From the NCBI GenBank assembly GCA_917880885.1, contig OU862919.1, positions 16,324,001 to 16,388,000 of the forward strand: 64,000 nt of DNA, given 5' to 3'. The notes beneath the pieces are model-generated. The model had not been told where the DNA came from and searched no databases. It saw only the letters and a program-made list of their open reading frames with translations. Positions within the stretch are counted from its first letter, which is position 1; each line of letters opens with the position of its first letter. This document shows positions 29,098 through 42,100 of this stretch, one piece after another. This stretch comes from Limnephilus marmoratus (taxonomy: Eukaryota; Arthropoda; Insecta; Trichoptera; Limnephilidae). Position numbers and translations under genes: made by a program.

Positions 29098-29640
29098 TGT
29101 GCATATTATGTACATACTTTTGTTTTAGTAGCTTTTTCTCTGAGTTTCCTTAGGCTTACAATCAGCAGTTGTGCTCTATTAAATCGCAAACTAAATTAAT
29201 TTAATTTTTGACAAATTTTTTAACAAAATATATTTCTTTTATTTAATATCCTACCAGAGTCCGAACTGCTGCCAACTCTGTGGAACTAGTCGAATTACTA
29301 TATTATACAGTGAGTTGTCAAAAGATTCACCGTGTGAATGGAATCATTTTTAGTAACAATTGTGCTTCATAAAATTGTGTTTTTTTTGGTTTAAAAATTA
29401 TTATGTATCGTATAATAATATTTCCCTCTCAGTCTCTCTTTTCTCAGTTGTAAATAATAAATTATTGTTTCACGAAATATTATTTGTTTTTTTTTTAATA
29501 AAAATATTTACCTACATTGTTATTGTTATTTTTATTAATTTAAAAAACATTATTTAATCCTAATAAATCTATCTTTTCTCCTTTGTTCCTTTACCTTGAT
29601 TATTACTATTATATAATAATAATCTATTTATATAAAGAAC
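29098..29640. other. Intergenic, nothing recognised
   Basis: AT-rich with T-rich runs between MIOS and TMEM222. Short open frames are low-complexity and show no domain. Confidence 0.4.
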
Positions 29641-30140
29641 TACCTGGTTCCCGGCATGCGTTGCAAAGCCATATTCAAAGAAATAAATTGTTTCTCCCTA
29701 CATGTCCTTTCCCGTGTGTATCCGGTCCCCTCCCGCCCCCCCTTCCCTCCCGCGCTCCCCTTCCACCTTCCCCGCCACCCTCTCCACCCTCCTGCTTCCC
29801 CTCCCGCAAACCCCCCTCCCGCGTTCTATATATTCAGTCCCAGTACATTCAGTTTTCAAACGGCTCGCTTGTCACGTATTCAACTTTTTTTATTCAAATT
29901 TTAATTTTTCGTTTATAACAAATATACGGGTTCATGGGATGAGGTTTGTCTAGGTCTTGGAGGTGGATGACCAGGACACACTGAACCCCAGATTCCTACC
30001 CACCCCTCTTCCTTCCCAGAACTCTCCTCTCCTTCCTTTCCCTAAAAAACCCTCCACACAGCATCTCCAAAGATGACATAGGCCCTCAGGGAAATTATTT
30101 TTCTCAGGGCGTCTTGTGTGGAGCTCATGTAAAAAAAATA
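29641..30140 (+). repeat. Two dispersed repeats: GGTTCCCGGCATGCGTTGCA family and retroelement 3'-tail copy 2
   Basis: 29641-29830 repeats the order seen at 16700-16860 (CCCGGCATGCGTTGCAA, ATGTCCTTTCCCGTG, then a C-rich tract). 29935-30140 is a copy of the dispersed 3'-tail family: GATTCCTACCCACC, CCTCCACACAGCATCTCCAA, AAGATGACATAGGCCCTCAG, GTGTGGAGCTCATGTAAAAA. The proline-rich frames over the first part are composition artefacts. Confidence 0.65.
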
Positions 30141-31077
30141 TATATTCATTTTTGTATTTTATAATAACAATCAATTTTGGTACCTAAACATAGGCACCGT
30201 ATTTAAAATGTCTATAATTTAAAAACAATTATTTTAATCCAAAAAAAAACAGCTGTCTGCTAAATTCAATTTCATCAAACGCGCAAAGTTAAAATAGTCA
30301 TTAAGTTTTCTGAAATGAAAAAGAACGCTTGCCAGGACAGAACCCTCACATCCAAAGACGATGAGAGTGTAACATGATGTGATAACAATCAGGTCTATAA
30401 TTGTATGTGCTTAATGTAACGAAATAGAATAAAATTATAGTGAGATAATTATCTTTATCATTATAAAATACAATTATAAATTTTTCACGTAATGTGATTT
30501 TTATCTGCTTTATCTAATAACTGGCTTTAATGTGTGGTCACATATTATTGTTGACCGATTGGAGATAAATTTGCGTGTGTCTATATATTCTAAAAGGATA
30601 TTAAATTCTTTACAACTTCTTTCAAATGAATTTCTTTCTTTGATGAATATTTTAGACGATTTGAAGGGATGTTTGATGAAAAATGTTAGTTAAAATGATT
30701 TTTTTCGAAAATATCTACTTTTGTAGAGCGTGTAACTCAAAAATGGCTGGGATTTAGAAACTTATGTATGGAATGAAAGTTGTAGATAATTTTATGAGCT
30801 TTCACTTATTTATCTTCAAAAAATTTTCCTCTGCGACGCACCGTTTTTGAGATATAAGCGGAAACCCAAAAATTGGGACCTCCCCTCCCCCCCCTAGCTC
30901 ACCACCTAGACGTCAGGACTTTTAGTATGTTCACACCCTAAGCACCCTAAACAAGTTTCTAAAGGAATCGCTTAGGTCCCTGCTCACGCACTCTACACCT
31001 CCTTCCTTGACTGGACTATTGAGAAAAATTTCAAGTCGCAGGGTGAGGGGAAGATTACGTTTGGCTGCCATTTTAAT
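30141..31077. other. Intergenic, nothing recognised
   Basis: Mixed sequence with no defined element. 30640-30890 has moderately complex sequence ending in a C-rich run that looks like part of a repeat, but no second copy was found here. Confidence 0.3.
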
Positions 31078-31545
31078 GCTTCCTCCACACCAAAGCCAAC
31101 CTTTCAACTCCGAACTTAGTTTGGATCGTTTGGTGGCTGCGGCGGTATAAGTTCATTTATGGTTGCGGCCAACCGTCCAACTCCGAATTTCGAACTCCAA
31201 AATGGCAGGTGCCGAACTGCTGATTCGACGCCGTATCTTATGAATTGCCTACAATAATTGTGCAGGTGGTGCTACGGTTTCCATAATATTGATTTCGATT
31301 CGTAAAGCTAAGAAAATAATAATTTCAAAAAATTTTTGTACAACTCTCAATAATATTGCGTAGACTTGGGCCAACTCGCACGAACCAGCCATCGCCGATC
31401 GCCTCAGAGGCGATCCAAGGCCAACTCGAACTCCAACCTTTCAACTCGAACTTCCAACGCACGAACTTCCTCCCTCCACACAATCGTCCAAACGTTTGAA
31501 GTTGGATGTTGGCCGCCGTGTGGCCCTACCATAAGTGACTTTTCT
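31078..31545. mobile_element. Possible Harbinger-type MITE
   Basis: Left end CTCCACACCAAAGCCAACCT and right end, read inward, GGCCACACGGCGGCCAACAT, align with several mismatches. The interior repeats CCAACTC/GAACTC words. No target-site duplication could be fixed. Confidence 0.4.
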
Positions 31546-33056
31546 ACTCTTTGTGGGTAATTAATTGTATGGTGTGAGAATTTTTTAGTATTTTAATAAT
31601 AAACATGGAGACGTATTCTGCATTTCGTTATGGAAAACGGGTAAATAATAAATCGCTTTGAATTATGGTTTCACCTCTTCGCATTGAAGTAATGTCCAAA
31701 ATTAGAATGTATGGGCCATCCATAAATTACATTACGAATTTCATGATTTTTTACCCCCCCCCCCCCCTCTCCCCGTCCCTGTCACACATTGTCACATTTT
31801 TGAGACCCCCTCCCCCCTTGTGTGACGTCACATATTTTGCAATTTTACATCTAAAAATAATTAAACAAGTAGTTCAACATTTTTTTACACGTGCAGTCAC
31901 AAAGCTCATGACCCCCCTATACCCCATGTCAAACAATTTCACACTTCTCTACCCCCCTCCGATGATGGCCCCATATATTACATATACACCGTTTTAATTA
32001 TTTTGTAACATATTAATAATTGTGATGTTCAGTTTGGGGGCGTTCAAACCTACCTCAAACTTACCCCCTCCCCTCCCTCCCCGGAACGTTACGTAACGCC
32101 CAAGTGACAATTTTTACCCAAAAGTCACAATTAAGTTGCGCAAAGTACTGGAAAGTCGCTTAAATACCTTTTTTCTTGTTTTAATCGCGTTTGTGTTAAT
32201 AAATAAAACAAGAGATTTCGAGAACGAAAAGGATTGCCTGCCAACTTGGAAGATTTTAATTCCCTAGTTTTTTTCATCTAAATAAAGAAAAACATGTTAC
32301 GTAACGCGTTGTTCGAACCCCCTCCCCCCCCTCTCGCACAGTAACGTATCACATGACCCCCCCCCCCCCCCAAGTGCGTTACGTAATACTTGAACAGCCC
32401 CTTTCTTACAATAAAAAGTTTCTTTGGTACTTCTCTGAACTGTCCACAACAATTAATTTAGTTATGTTGTATTAAATAATGCAGACAATGAATACTTGTA
32501 CATGTATAGTTTAAAACAAAATTGTAGAATCAGAAAATTACCTTTATTTTTAAAACAAAATAATTTGTTATCACTACAAACTGCAGAGTAACGTCTCCAA
32601 ACATTTGATATTGTTGGCTAGGATAATTTGGTTGAATATTTCAAGGTTTACGTCATAAATAAACCAATCCCGTTTACGTGTTTTTGATTAAATTTAATAT
32701 TACAAAAGTAGTAAAAAACGGTTCCTCGGAGAAATAATATCGACGGTTCCAGTGACAGAAAAGGAACTGGAACTGGAACAGGAATATCACCATCTCTAGT
32801 GTATTTTGACGTTTGTGTTTTGACAGGTAATAAAATGTTATGATGATGTTATGTATTATTGAAATATCATCAATCATCACAATGTTTAGATAAAATTAAT
32901 GAATGAAGTTATTTTTACTTTCTAGACTTATTTTTCGATGATATTGTTATTGATAAAGTGAGGATATTAGAAGTGTGCGCCGCCAGAAATCTTTTGCGTT
33001 TCGCTTTTCATTTATATTTGACATCCCTCCAGTAAACCGGGGCTTTTCCACACAAT
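31546..33056. other. Intergenic with C-rich MITE-like cluster; upstream of TMEM222
   Basis: 31711 starts GGGCCATCCATAAATTACAT and 32034-32405 holds several pieces with TTACGTAACGC beside long C runs; the part 32220-32405 repeats 23060-23260. These look like overlapping MITEs with poorly defined ends. 32930-33056 directly precedes the TMEM222 start codon and should contain its promoter or 5' UTR, but no TATA box or initiator is evident. Confidence 0.4.
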
Positions 33057-33133
33057 ATGGAACTACCAGTAATAGACTTCGAAAGACACAGGTATCCATA
33101 CTGCATCGTTTGGACGCCGATACCAATAATAAC
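33057..33133 (+). CDS. TMEM222: TMEM222 exon 1
   Basis: ATG in the context CACAATATGG, 77 nt, ends within the Thr codon at donor GTGAGT. YPYCIVWTPIPI is the family's first conserved block. A longer frame that begins upstream lacks similarity, so this ATG is preferred. Confidence 0.88.
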
Positions 33134-36100
33134 GTGAGTACTTTTGGTAAAATTACGTGATTTTTATGAGTAGTTAGTTACCAACCGAACATAACCAAAA
33201 TACCAGATAATAATTATTGTAGTTAACTCGTCCTCCTGCAAAAAGGCTGCTATAATATTAGGGAGGAATGCAGATCCGGGCACAGCTTGTTTTTGGTAAA
33301 AAACCATGTTTTCACCGCGTTTTAAGTTGAGAACTTTAATCTGGAAGGTGAAAAAAGTGCGGAAAGCAATAAAAAAAAAATTTATTAAGTACCTAATTAA
33401 TTTTCAATTACGTTAAGTAAAATTTCACTTCGCGAACCGACACTATGACAACCCGGCGGCCATTTTGTCACTGATATATTGGTATCCCTGATACAAGGAT
33501 GAGCAAGATACGATTGTAGCCGACTTCGTGGGATAAATGGATAAGGCGCGTAATAGGGTTTGTCTAGCGGGCTTGCGTATGTTATCTTTACTTTAAAAAA
33601 CAGCCTACGTTTTTGAATGGTTTGTTTGGCTACGCAGGGTTTGTGTAGCAGGCTTGTGTATATTATCTTTATTTTAAAAAACATCCCAGGATTTGAATGG
33701 TTTGTCTCCATTCCAGTACCTACGCGCCTTATTATTTATCCCACGAAGTCTACTACAATTGTATGTGGCTCTTGTTTGTAGGTCTGGGATACCAACATAA
33801 CAGTGACAAAATGGCGGGCGAAGTGTCGTAGTATCGGTTCACGAAGTGAAATTTTATTTATACTTTAAACGGCTGTATCTCCCTCAATTTTGCCGAGCGC
33901 CCCTTAATTTTTTTTTTATTCAGCTACTCCACACTTTTCTCATCTAGAAAGTGCCTTTTTATTAAATTTCCAAACTGTGCCCGGATCTACATTTCACCCT
34001 ACTATTATATAAAAAAGCGTATGTTTATAATTCAAAACTACGTTTCGAGGGCAAGGTAAACAATGTTGTTTACAAAAAACATACAAATAATTCTAATAAT
34101 GTTGTCTGTAGAATAAACGTCAATAATTCTAAAACTTAAAGTCTAACATCTTTATCTATAAAAAATATACCATACTGCCAACGCTAATTATTGGTACTTC
34201 CGGGTGAAATGCAGATCCGGGCACCGTCTGGAAATTTAATAAAAAGGCACTTTCTAGATGAGAAAAGTGTGGAGAAGATGAATAAAAAATAAATTAAGGC
34301 GCTCTCGGCAAAATTAAGGGAGATACAACCGTTCAAAGTATTTAAAAATTCACTTCGCGAACTGATATTGACAGTTCGTTCGCCATGTTTTCATTGCTTA
34401 TGTTGGATCCCAGACCTAATACAGAATTAATAGTACGCCAAAATCACAAACCATATTACACAAACCTAGCGTAGCCGCTAAACCACTTGAAAACTGGGAT
34501 GTTTTTTTGCCGTGACGCGAGCAGGCGCTACGAAGGGGGCACTTTCTTTTCTATCACAAACCATGTTTAGCGTATTAGGTTATAAAAAAATGGCGGGCGG
34601 ACGCGGGCGAACTGTCAATATCAGTTTGTAAAGTGAAATTTTAAATACTTTGAACGGTTGTATCTCCCTCAATTTTGCCGAGCGCGCCTTAATTTTTGTT
34701 TTATTCTGCTTTTCCACACTTTTCTCATCTAGAAAGTGCCTTTTTATTAAATTTCCAGACGGTGCCCGGATCTGCATTCCTCCCGTACTTCCTTTTGTAG
34801 ATAACGTTGTTTGACTTTGAGCCCTCGAGTTATTGGTTTGTTTTTTTTTTTTTTAATATAGTTTATTTGACTTTAAGACTTAGAATTATTTGCATGTTTA
34901 TTGTAGATAACGTTGTTTGATACGAATCGGTAATATGCCTTTGAAAAAATGCCCAGTAAAAATGTACATCTTAATCTTACATGAATACTACAAAAAAAAC
35001 ATCAATCTTTTAAAACTTTTTTTTGAGGATTCAAGATCTACTAAACTGCCACATTACACAGTCATTTAGAGTAGAGATGTCACGATTAGTGATTTTGCCG
35101 AGAGCCTAGCCGAATATTCGGCTAGGCTCTCGGCCGAAGCGCTGAATATTCGGTGACACTTAGTACATTTCGGAAACAGTTTTCATGTAAAAATCAATTA
35201 CATTTCGCAAATGAAATTGATTTTTACATGAAAACTGTGCAAGTCTAGCAGAATTTGCTTTATTTATCATCTCCCGGTAGCAGCGAGCGGCTTTTTTTCG
35301 GAAACAGGTATAATTTATGTGAAAAAGTGCAATTGTTTGCTATCAATAAATGCTGAAATTGTTTTCATTCATCATAACTTACCACTGATAGATTTTAAGT
35401 ATTTAATATGCTGATTTTTTGTTAAAATAAAAAAAGATGTGTATAATTTTTTATGCTTCTTTTTTCATGATTCGGTATTCGGCCGAATGGTTCACAATAT
35501 TCGGCGAATTACCGAATAGTAAAAAAGTAGCCGAATACGGAATAGTCTTCAATTTCGGAGGCGGGTATGGGTACCGCTGCCTCGGGAACCATTTAATGGA
35601 TAACCAACACCTTTGCCATAGGTCACCCCAAGTGGTTCGCTACGTTTGGTGACTTAACAGGGGTGCCCAGGTTTGTTCGGGTCTTGGCGGCGGATGCGTC
35701 TGCCCACCAGCTCCCTTTGACTTCTCCAGCCATACTCTCTCGGAACTTCATCTTGCACCGCAGTGGAAGGGATGGATTCATACGTCTGTCACTCCTGGAC
35801 ACCCTGACCCCCAGATTCCTACCCACTCTCAATACCATTTTCCTTCCCAGAACTTCCTCTCCTTCCTTCCTTAAAAAGACCCTCCTCATAGCATCCTCAA
35901 AGATGACTCAGGCCCTAAGGAGAATTACTTTTCTCAGGGCCTCCTGTGTGGAGCTATTGTAAAAAAAAATATAATTAGGGGCATTCATTAATTACGTGAG
36001 CAGTTTTTCTTCCAATCTATACCTCCCACCCCCCCCCCCCCCCCTCCGATTTCCCCAACAGGAAACAAAATTTCACAGCCGCGCCTTGCTCTCGACAATC

Positions 36101-39100
36101 TGCCATCACATTTTCACCAAAATGGAAAAATTTTATTAAAAAATTTCTCACGGCCGAACCGATGCACTCACAGCTACACAACTTCGTACACTGACTCAGT
36201 AGGAGTGACCCTAACGGATACCTGGTCGAAAAATGTGTTCCCCCATTCTTTCTCTCCACTACAGCACAACTCCCGTTACTTTTCCCTCCCCCCTTTTCTT
36301 TGCACAAACAACATTTTCTGCTTATAATGATTGTTTCAGCTAGCGACATGATAATTTTCAGCAAGGTTTGTTTATGCATTGACGATGATAATATTGTACA
36401 ATAGGAATAGGGATTTACTCACAGGAGAGTTTGGAAATGGTATCTTCCGAACACTTTGCACTTGGTATTAACTTGTTCCAGTGAACAATTGCGATGCGAA
36501 TCTTAATATTAATAAAACTAAATTGACTTGTATTAACTTTCACGTGAATCGTAAATGATCGGCGTTGGAGCAAAATATTCATCCGGCTTGTACACTGCGT
36601 ATCTCGGAACTCAACGGTAGGTAGGCGGGGCGGGGAGCGAGGCAGAAAGGATGGCACAATAATTATCCTGGAAAACAATATTCTGGTTCCAAAATACACG
36701 CACAATGTATTGCTGCGCAGCCAAATGGTAATTGGCTCTAACAATGATAGTAGTAGTAAAATGCAGCTACTATAAGATGATTCTAAAGTAAGGCTTCCGG
36801 AATAACCCTGCACAGCTTAATATCAATTATATATACACGCAAAAAAGTTGCCTTGGCAAATCCTTTTAAAATGGGACACGTTTGAATGTATTTGTGCACA
36901 TCTATAGTAGGTATTGAAAGTCAAAAAAAAACTGGGTGCATGGCGACATTTATGAATTCTATTTAAATTTAGAGTCGCGATTCAATTTTACAATGTTCTT
37001 TTTCTTTCGTTCTTCAGCTTCCTAAGAAAATCATAATAATCAATTTTTTTATCCATCCAGCAGACCCATAGAATAAAATCCTTCCATACAAATTTCAATG
37101 GAAACGAATGTTCCATTTAGCGCCTTTTAATTTCAATACCCGTGGAGCCTAAAATGATTTATTACTGGTAATGTAATATGTTTTCAATTCTTGTCTACTC
37201 TCAAAAAATATATAAATTCGTATCAAGCCTGTGGCCAACACATAGATTATTGCGCAATGCTTGTAACAAGCCGCAACGGTCAAAATTAACGGCCACTATA
37301 AACGGTCAAAATTCTTGGCCCAAGCAAAAAATTATGTGCTTGTGACAAGCCACTTGAAAGGGTCCGAAGCTCTTTATATGTCATAGTTGTATCACAGCAG
37401 ATGAGAGACAGCCTGGGTTCTCATTGCCTCGCAAACTCTGGACTGCCATCAATAGGATAAGGTGCTCCCAAGATGCATGGATGGGGCCTTAAAGAGTCGG
37501 CGATGTGTGAATGCGGTGCGGTGCAGACCACCGAACATGTGGGCAACGAATGCCCGCTCCATTCATTCCTCGGCGGGATTGATGAGGTCCACAGGGCAAC
37601 GCCTGAGGCCCTAGACTGGCTCACAGACCTAGATGTCCCCCTCTGACCCCCCACCATACGAAAGAAGAAGAATCACAGCAGATGACCTTCTGGCTACTTT
37701 AATATTGCCGCTGAAGAATTGTTGCGTCGTTTTAAATATTTTTCTTCTCACTTCCACTCACCTGACATTGTGGTCCAACCCATTTGAATTTCATAAACAC
37801 AGTTATATATTGGAAATTTAAGCCGATTGGGCCAATCTTTAAAACAAGGCATTTCTTGTGTTCTCCTTCCATGAGTACACCACTACACAAGCAAGTGTAT
37901 CTTTAAAATGATTTACCTATATACCATGAGAATTTTTTTGTTATTATTATCTTGTTATTGCAGTTGGTTAGTCCCCTTCCTCGGGCATATGGGCATAGCC
38001 ACCTCCTCGGGAATCATCAGAGACTTTGCAGGTCCATACTGCGTCACCGAGGATCACATGGCGTTTGGCAACCCCACCCGCTACTGGAGACTCTCGCCCG
38101 AGAAGGTTGTCAACGGAGAATCAGCTTGGGATGCCGGAGTGGCAGAAGCCTCGGAAATATACAAAAAGAGAACCGTAAACAATTTGACAATACATACAGT
38201 GAAATCTCGATTATCGTTCCTCGAATAATAGTTTTCACGCATGTGTCTTTTATTTCTTTTTGTATTATTTTACTCGATCGATTGCTGCCGGCTGCCGTTT
38301 CTGACATTATTTGATGTTAGATATTTAAACGCAGCGGTGCATGTGTGCAGTTATCTTTTTACTTTCTATTTTTCGAGCGTATCTTAAAAATGAACCGTAT
38401 AGTTAAAACGTGGCACACTCCTCAAGAAAGATCAAAAATTACCGAAGAAGTGGAATAAAATCTGAGCACATTTATTTAAATTCATTAATTTAAATGTGAA
38501 ATCTGTTTTTTTTTGGAATATAAAACATTTAAGTATGAATGTAACTTTTTTCTTTATTCCTGCATCCATTGTTTTTCTGCATTCATAGTTTATTTCAATA
38601 GGACCCTTCAAAACGGTAGATTGAGGTTTCACTGTGTTTTTTATACAATATTTGTTAATTAAAACTATGTTTACACTGACATTTTGTTGGAGAGTGGTCT
38701 GAAGAACTAACACAAGAGACCCCTTCGGTCCCGATAAACACCCGGGAAATTCAATATTAGTTTTTATCACGTTATTTGTCACTTTTTTACAACTTACTCT
38801 AGAGCTTAACAGCTCAACTGTAGAATGATTAGCTGGCTTTTGCATTTCCTGCCTCCTACAACAAAAACTACCCTTCCCTTTTCTTGAAAAGAATTTTTCT
38901 TCACTTTTTGTAAGGGAACGTACCCATACTACGTGACACGTTTAGGGGGGGGGGGGGGGTCTTCAAAATGTCACGCTCCATACAAATGAGCGGCGGGTTG
39001 CTTAGGATTTTGATCACCGGGGGGGGGGGGTTAAAAATTGCAATAAGTTGGTCACGTAGTATGGGTATGTTCCCTAAGCTGCATTTAGCAAAACTTAAAG

Positions 39101-42100
39101 ACTGTATGTTAGGTCTCCATAAAGCTGCATTTACGGTTATATTAACCGTTATAGTGCTTCCCAGCGAAAAATCACTGCAATATTTAGCGAGTGTTTTGGG
39201 TCCTCGGGAGAGTGTGTGTCCAATTTGAGCGCGGTATTTTGCAGTTGGCGCATGTCTTGATAAGTGTATTTACTATTTATCCTGTTAAATTAATAAACTC
39301 TAAAATTAAATAATACACCCTAAAGGGAATTCATATTTTTCACTGTGTCGGAAGTTAGTTCTATTGCGGACGATCGGGATCTATCAAGCGATACTACGGA
39401 CGAGAACATCTTTGTTCCGATAAATAGAGACAGTGACAACGGAAGTGACATTATTGCACATCGCAATTCATCAGTTCCAACCTCAAATGCGCAAAAGTAA
39501 ACTCAGTTGTGAAGTGACATAATCTTACATTTTTTAATATCTTTCCAAGTTGTAAATGTGTAGTTTTTTTTTTATTAGAAGCATAAAATATCATTCTTTA
39601 TTAGTATAATTGCAGAAATAATTGTTAAAACTGATTGATATTTGTCCAAGTTAGTGCAGTTTTATTGAACACCATGCTTTTTATCTATATATTGCAAAAT
39701 AAACATAGCACTAAAACGGTTAAATAATTGATGCCTACAAGTTATTTAGCTTTCTGTAAATCCATCATTGTTTTTATAACTAATTTAGTGTTTTTTTTTT
39801 TCAGCATAGCCTAATAACTGACAACTGCCACTCCCACGTGGCACGAGCTTTGAACATAATGCACTACGACAATAGTTCATCCTGGAATATGGTTAAGTTG
39901 GCATTCTATGTCTTTATTCGGGCTAAATACACCAGGTAACACTTTTTAAAAATTTTAAAGACAAACATTCCCAGTGTACGAATAAACTGACAATATTTTA
40001 ACTCTACCATCTCTAATATATATAAACAGATGTTTTAATAAAATGGAGACGGTTTATATACACAATTTGAAAACATTGCAATAAAGTTCCAATGGCCAAG
40101 GGCCCTTTGTGCTATCTCCCATTTTACCTCATTTCTTTGACAGTAACCTGGTCCTTTTGATTGTCATTGGATATTCGGCTATGTCGACCGTCTAGTTGGT
40201 TAGTCAGACTTCTCTAAAAAATCGAAGTTTGAGTAGAGTATGCATTTATATCTGCAAGTGTACTCTCTATCTAGTACAATAGATTACCTACTCATAAACA
40301 CCACCAAATCACGTATTTGTAAAAAGCATTAACTTTGTGGCTCGCCATAATTTACAATAAAAACACATATAAATTTGTTGTAGACCACTTTTATTTTATA
40401 AACACTCTACCGGTTTCGGAAGCACGCTTCCTTCGTCAAGAGAATATTATAACTAAACTATGATACAAAAAATTAAACAAATTGCTCTAAATAATGGTTA
40501 TTCCGCAGATTTAATTGATAAAATCCTAAATAAGAAACTTAAACTCATTTCAACTAATACATTTTTATTTGGTACGCCTGAAAATAATAATAAAATAATA
40601 AATCCTGTTCAATGGCGCAGAATCTTATATATGTCCAACTTTTCCTCACTTAGTACAAAAAACTTGCCTGCCCACATTAAGCCCGCGTTCTAAACAGATA
40701 ACAATTTAGGTAAATTACTAAAAAACACTAAAGATAGAGATCATAAATTAAGCCACTCAGGCATTTACCAACTATGTTGCAATGATTGTCCTTCATTCTA
40801 CATAGGTAAGACAACTAGAAATATAAATATCAGAATCACTGAACATTTAAGATGCTTAAATAATAATAATTTTTCAGAGTTTGCTAATCACCTAATTTCC
40901 ACAGATCACACTTTTAATAAGGACACAGGGGTTAAAATTCTTCATCGTAACAATAAAAGCAAAAAATTAGATAATTTAGAAGCACTAGAAATCAGAAAAT
41001 CCCTAAATAATAATGCTAGTATTTTGAATAACCAAATTAATTTATCTTTCAGTCCCATTCTAAATATGTTCTTTCCGGAAATCCCGCAATTACCCCCACC
41101 CCTTTGCTCACCTCCCACTCAAACACCTAACATTCTGTATCGTAGTTTAGTTATAATATTCTCCTGACGAAGGAAGGGTGCTTCCGAAACCGGTAGATTG
41201 TTTATAAAATAAAAGTGGTCTACAACAAATTTATATGTGTTTTTATTGTACCACCAAATCAATTGTAACGCAGAAAAATTTGTAGTGCATTAAACAAAAT
41301 AATGTTTTCTGGGTCATTAGTAGAATATTTCAAAATGTCAAATTAATTTACCATACTATTTATACCTACCGGTGTTATTTTACGGTTAATTTAATATGTT
41401 AAACACAGACACGTGTAAATAATATTTTATTTATTGTGAGTATGTGAATATTGCTTTCCTCATTATCTCAAAACTTAATATTTGGAAATGTTTGACTAAT
41501 CAACTGGACGATCAATGACTCCTGGTTCCACAATGTGTCTTCCCAAATAACTGAGCCTTGTTCCCATCAAGGGGGACCAAGGCGGGACATTAGCTCCATA
41601 AATGATTTGGAGTCTCTTCGTCCTCTTCACATTTCTTGCATCAATTTGGGAGGCGGGTATGGGTACCGCCGTCCTAGGAACCATTTATTGGATAACCAAC
41701 ACCTCTGCGATAGGTCACCTGAAGTGGTTCGCTACGGTGACTTAGCAGGGGTGTGCGGGTTCACGGGATGAGGTTTCTCCGGGTCTTGGCAGTGGATGCG
41801 TCTACCTGTCAGCTGCATGGTACGCCGGATCGGGAGAGTATGGTTGAAGGAGTCCCTTTGACTTCTCTAGCCGGACTTTTGACCAAAGTGGGAAGGATGG
41901 ATTCATACGTCCGTCACTTCGGAAGCACTGACCCTCAGATTCTTACCACCCCTCATTCCTTTTTCCTTCCCAGAACTTTATTTCTTTCCTTTCCTAAAAA
42001 GACCCTCCACACAGCATCCCTAAAGATGACATAGGCTCTGAAGGGAATTATTTTCCTTAAGACCTCCTGCTTTTTTTACATTAGCGTGGAGCTAATGTAA

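Larger units (their letters stand above)
40300..41261 (+). mobile_element. Penelope-like element copy with inverted terminal arms and 12-bp target duplications
   Basis: ACCACCAAATCA occurs at 40300-40311 and 41250-41261 and is read as a target-site duplication. Arms 40353-40466 and 41138-41250 are imperfect reverse complements of about 114 bp. A roughly 41-bp extension lies between the left duplication and the left arm, as seen in other Penelope insertions. Each arm contains a hammerhead-like motif. The body is a 5'-truncated endonuclease-side fragment. It lies in TMEM222 intron 3. Confidence 0.82.

Noticed and set aside
29583..29953. Proline-rich protein frames
   Set aside because: Overlapping frames in all three phases arise from a C-rich repeat; no domain, splice or start support.
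35663..35962. 99-codon open frame as a new gene
   Set aside because: It lies wholly in a dispersed repeat with a poly(A) end, and the related copies have the frame broken.
36415..36813. 132-codon minus-strand frame
   Set aside because: No recognisable motif, no splice or regulatory context, inside a TMEM222 intron; likely chance or repeat sequence.
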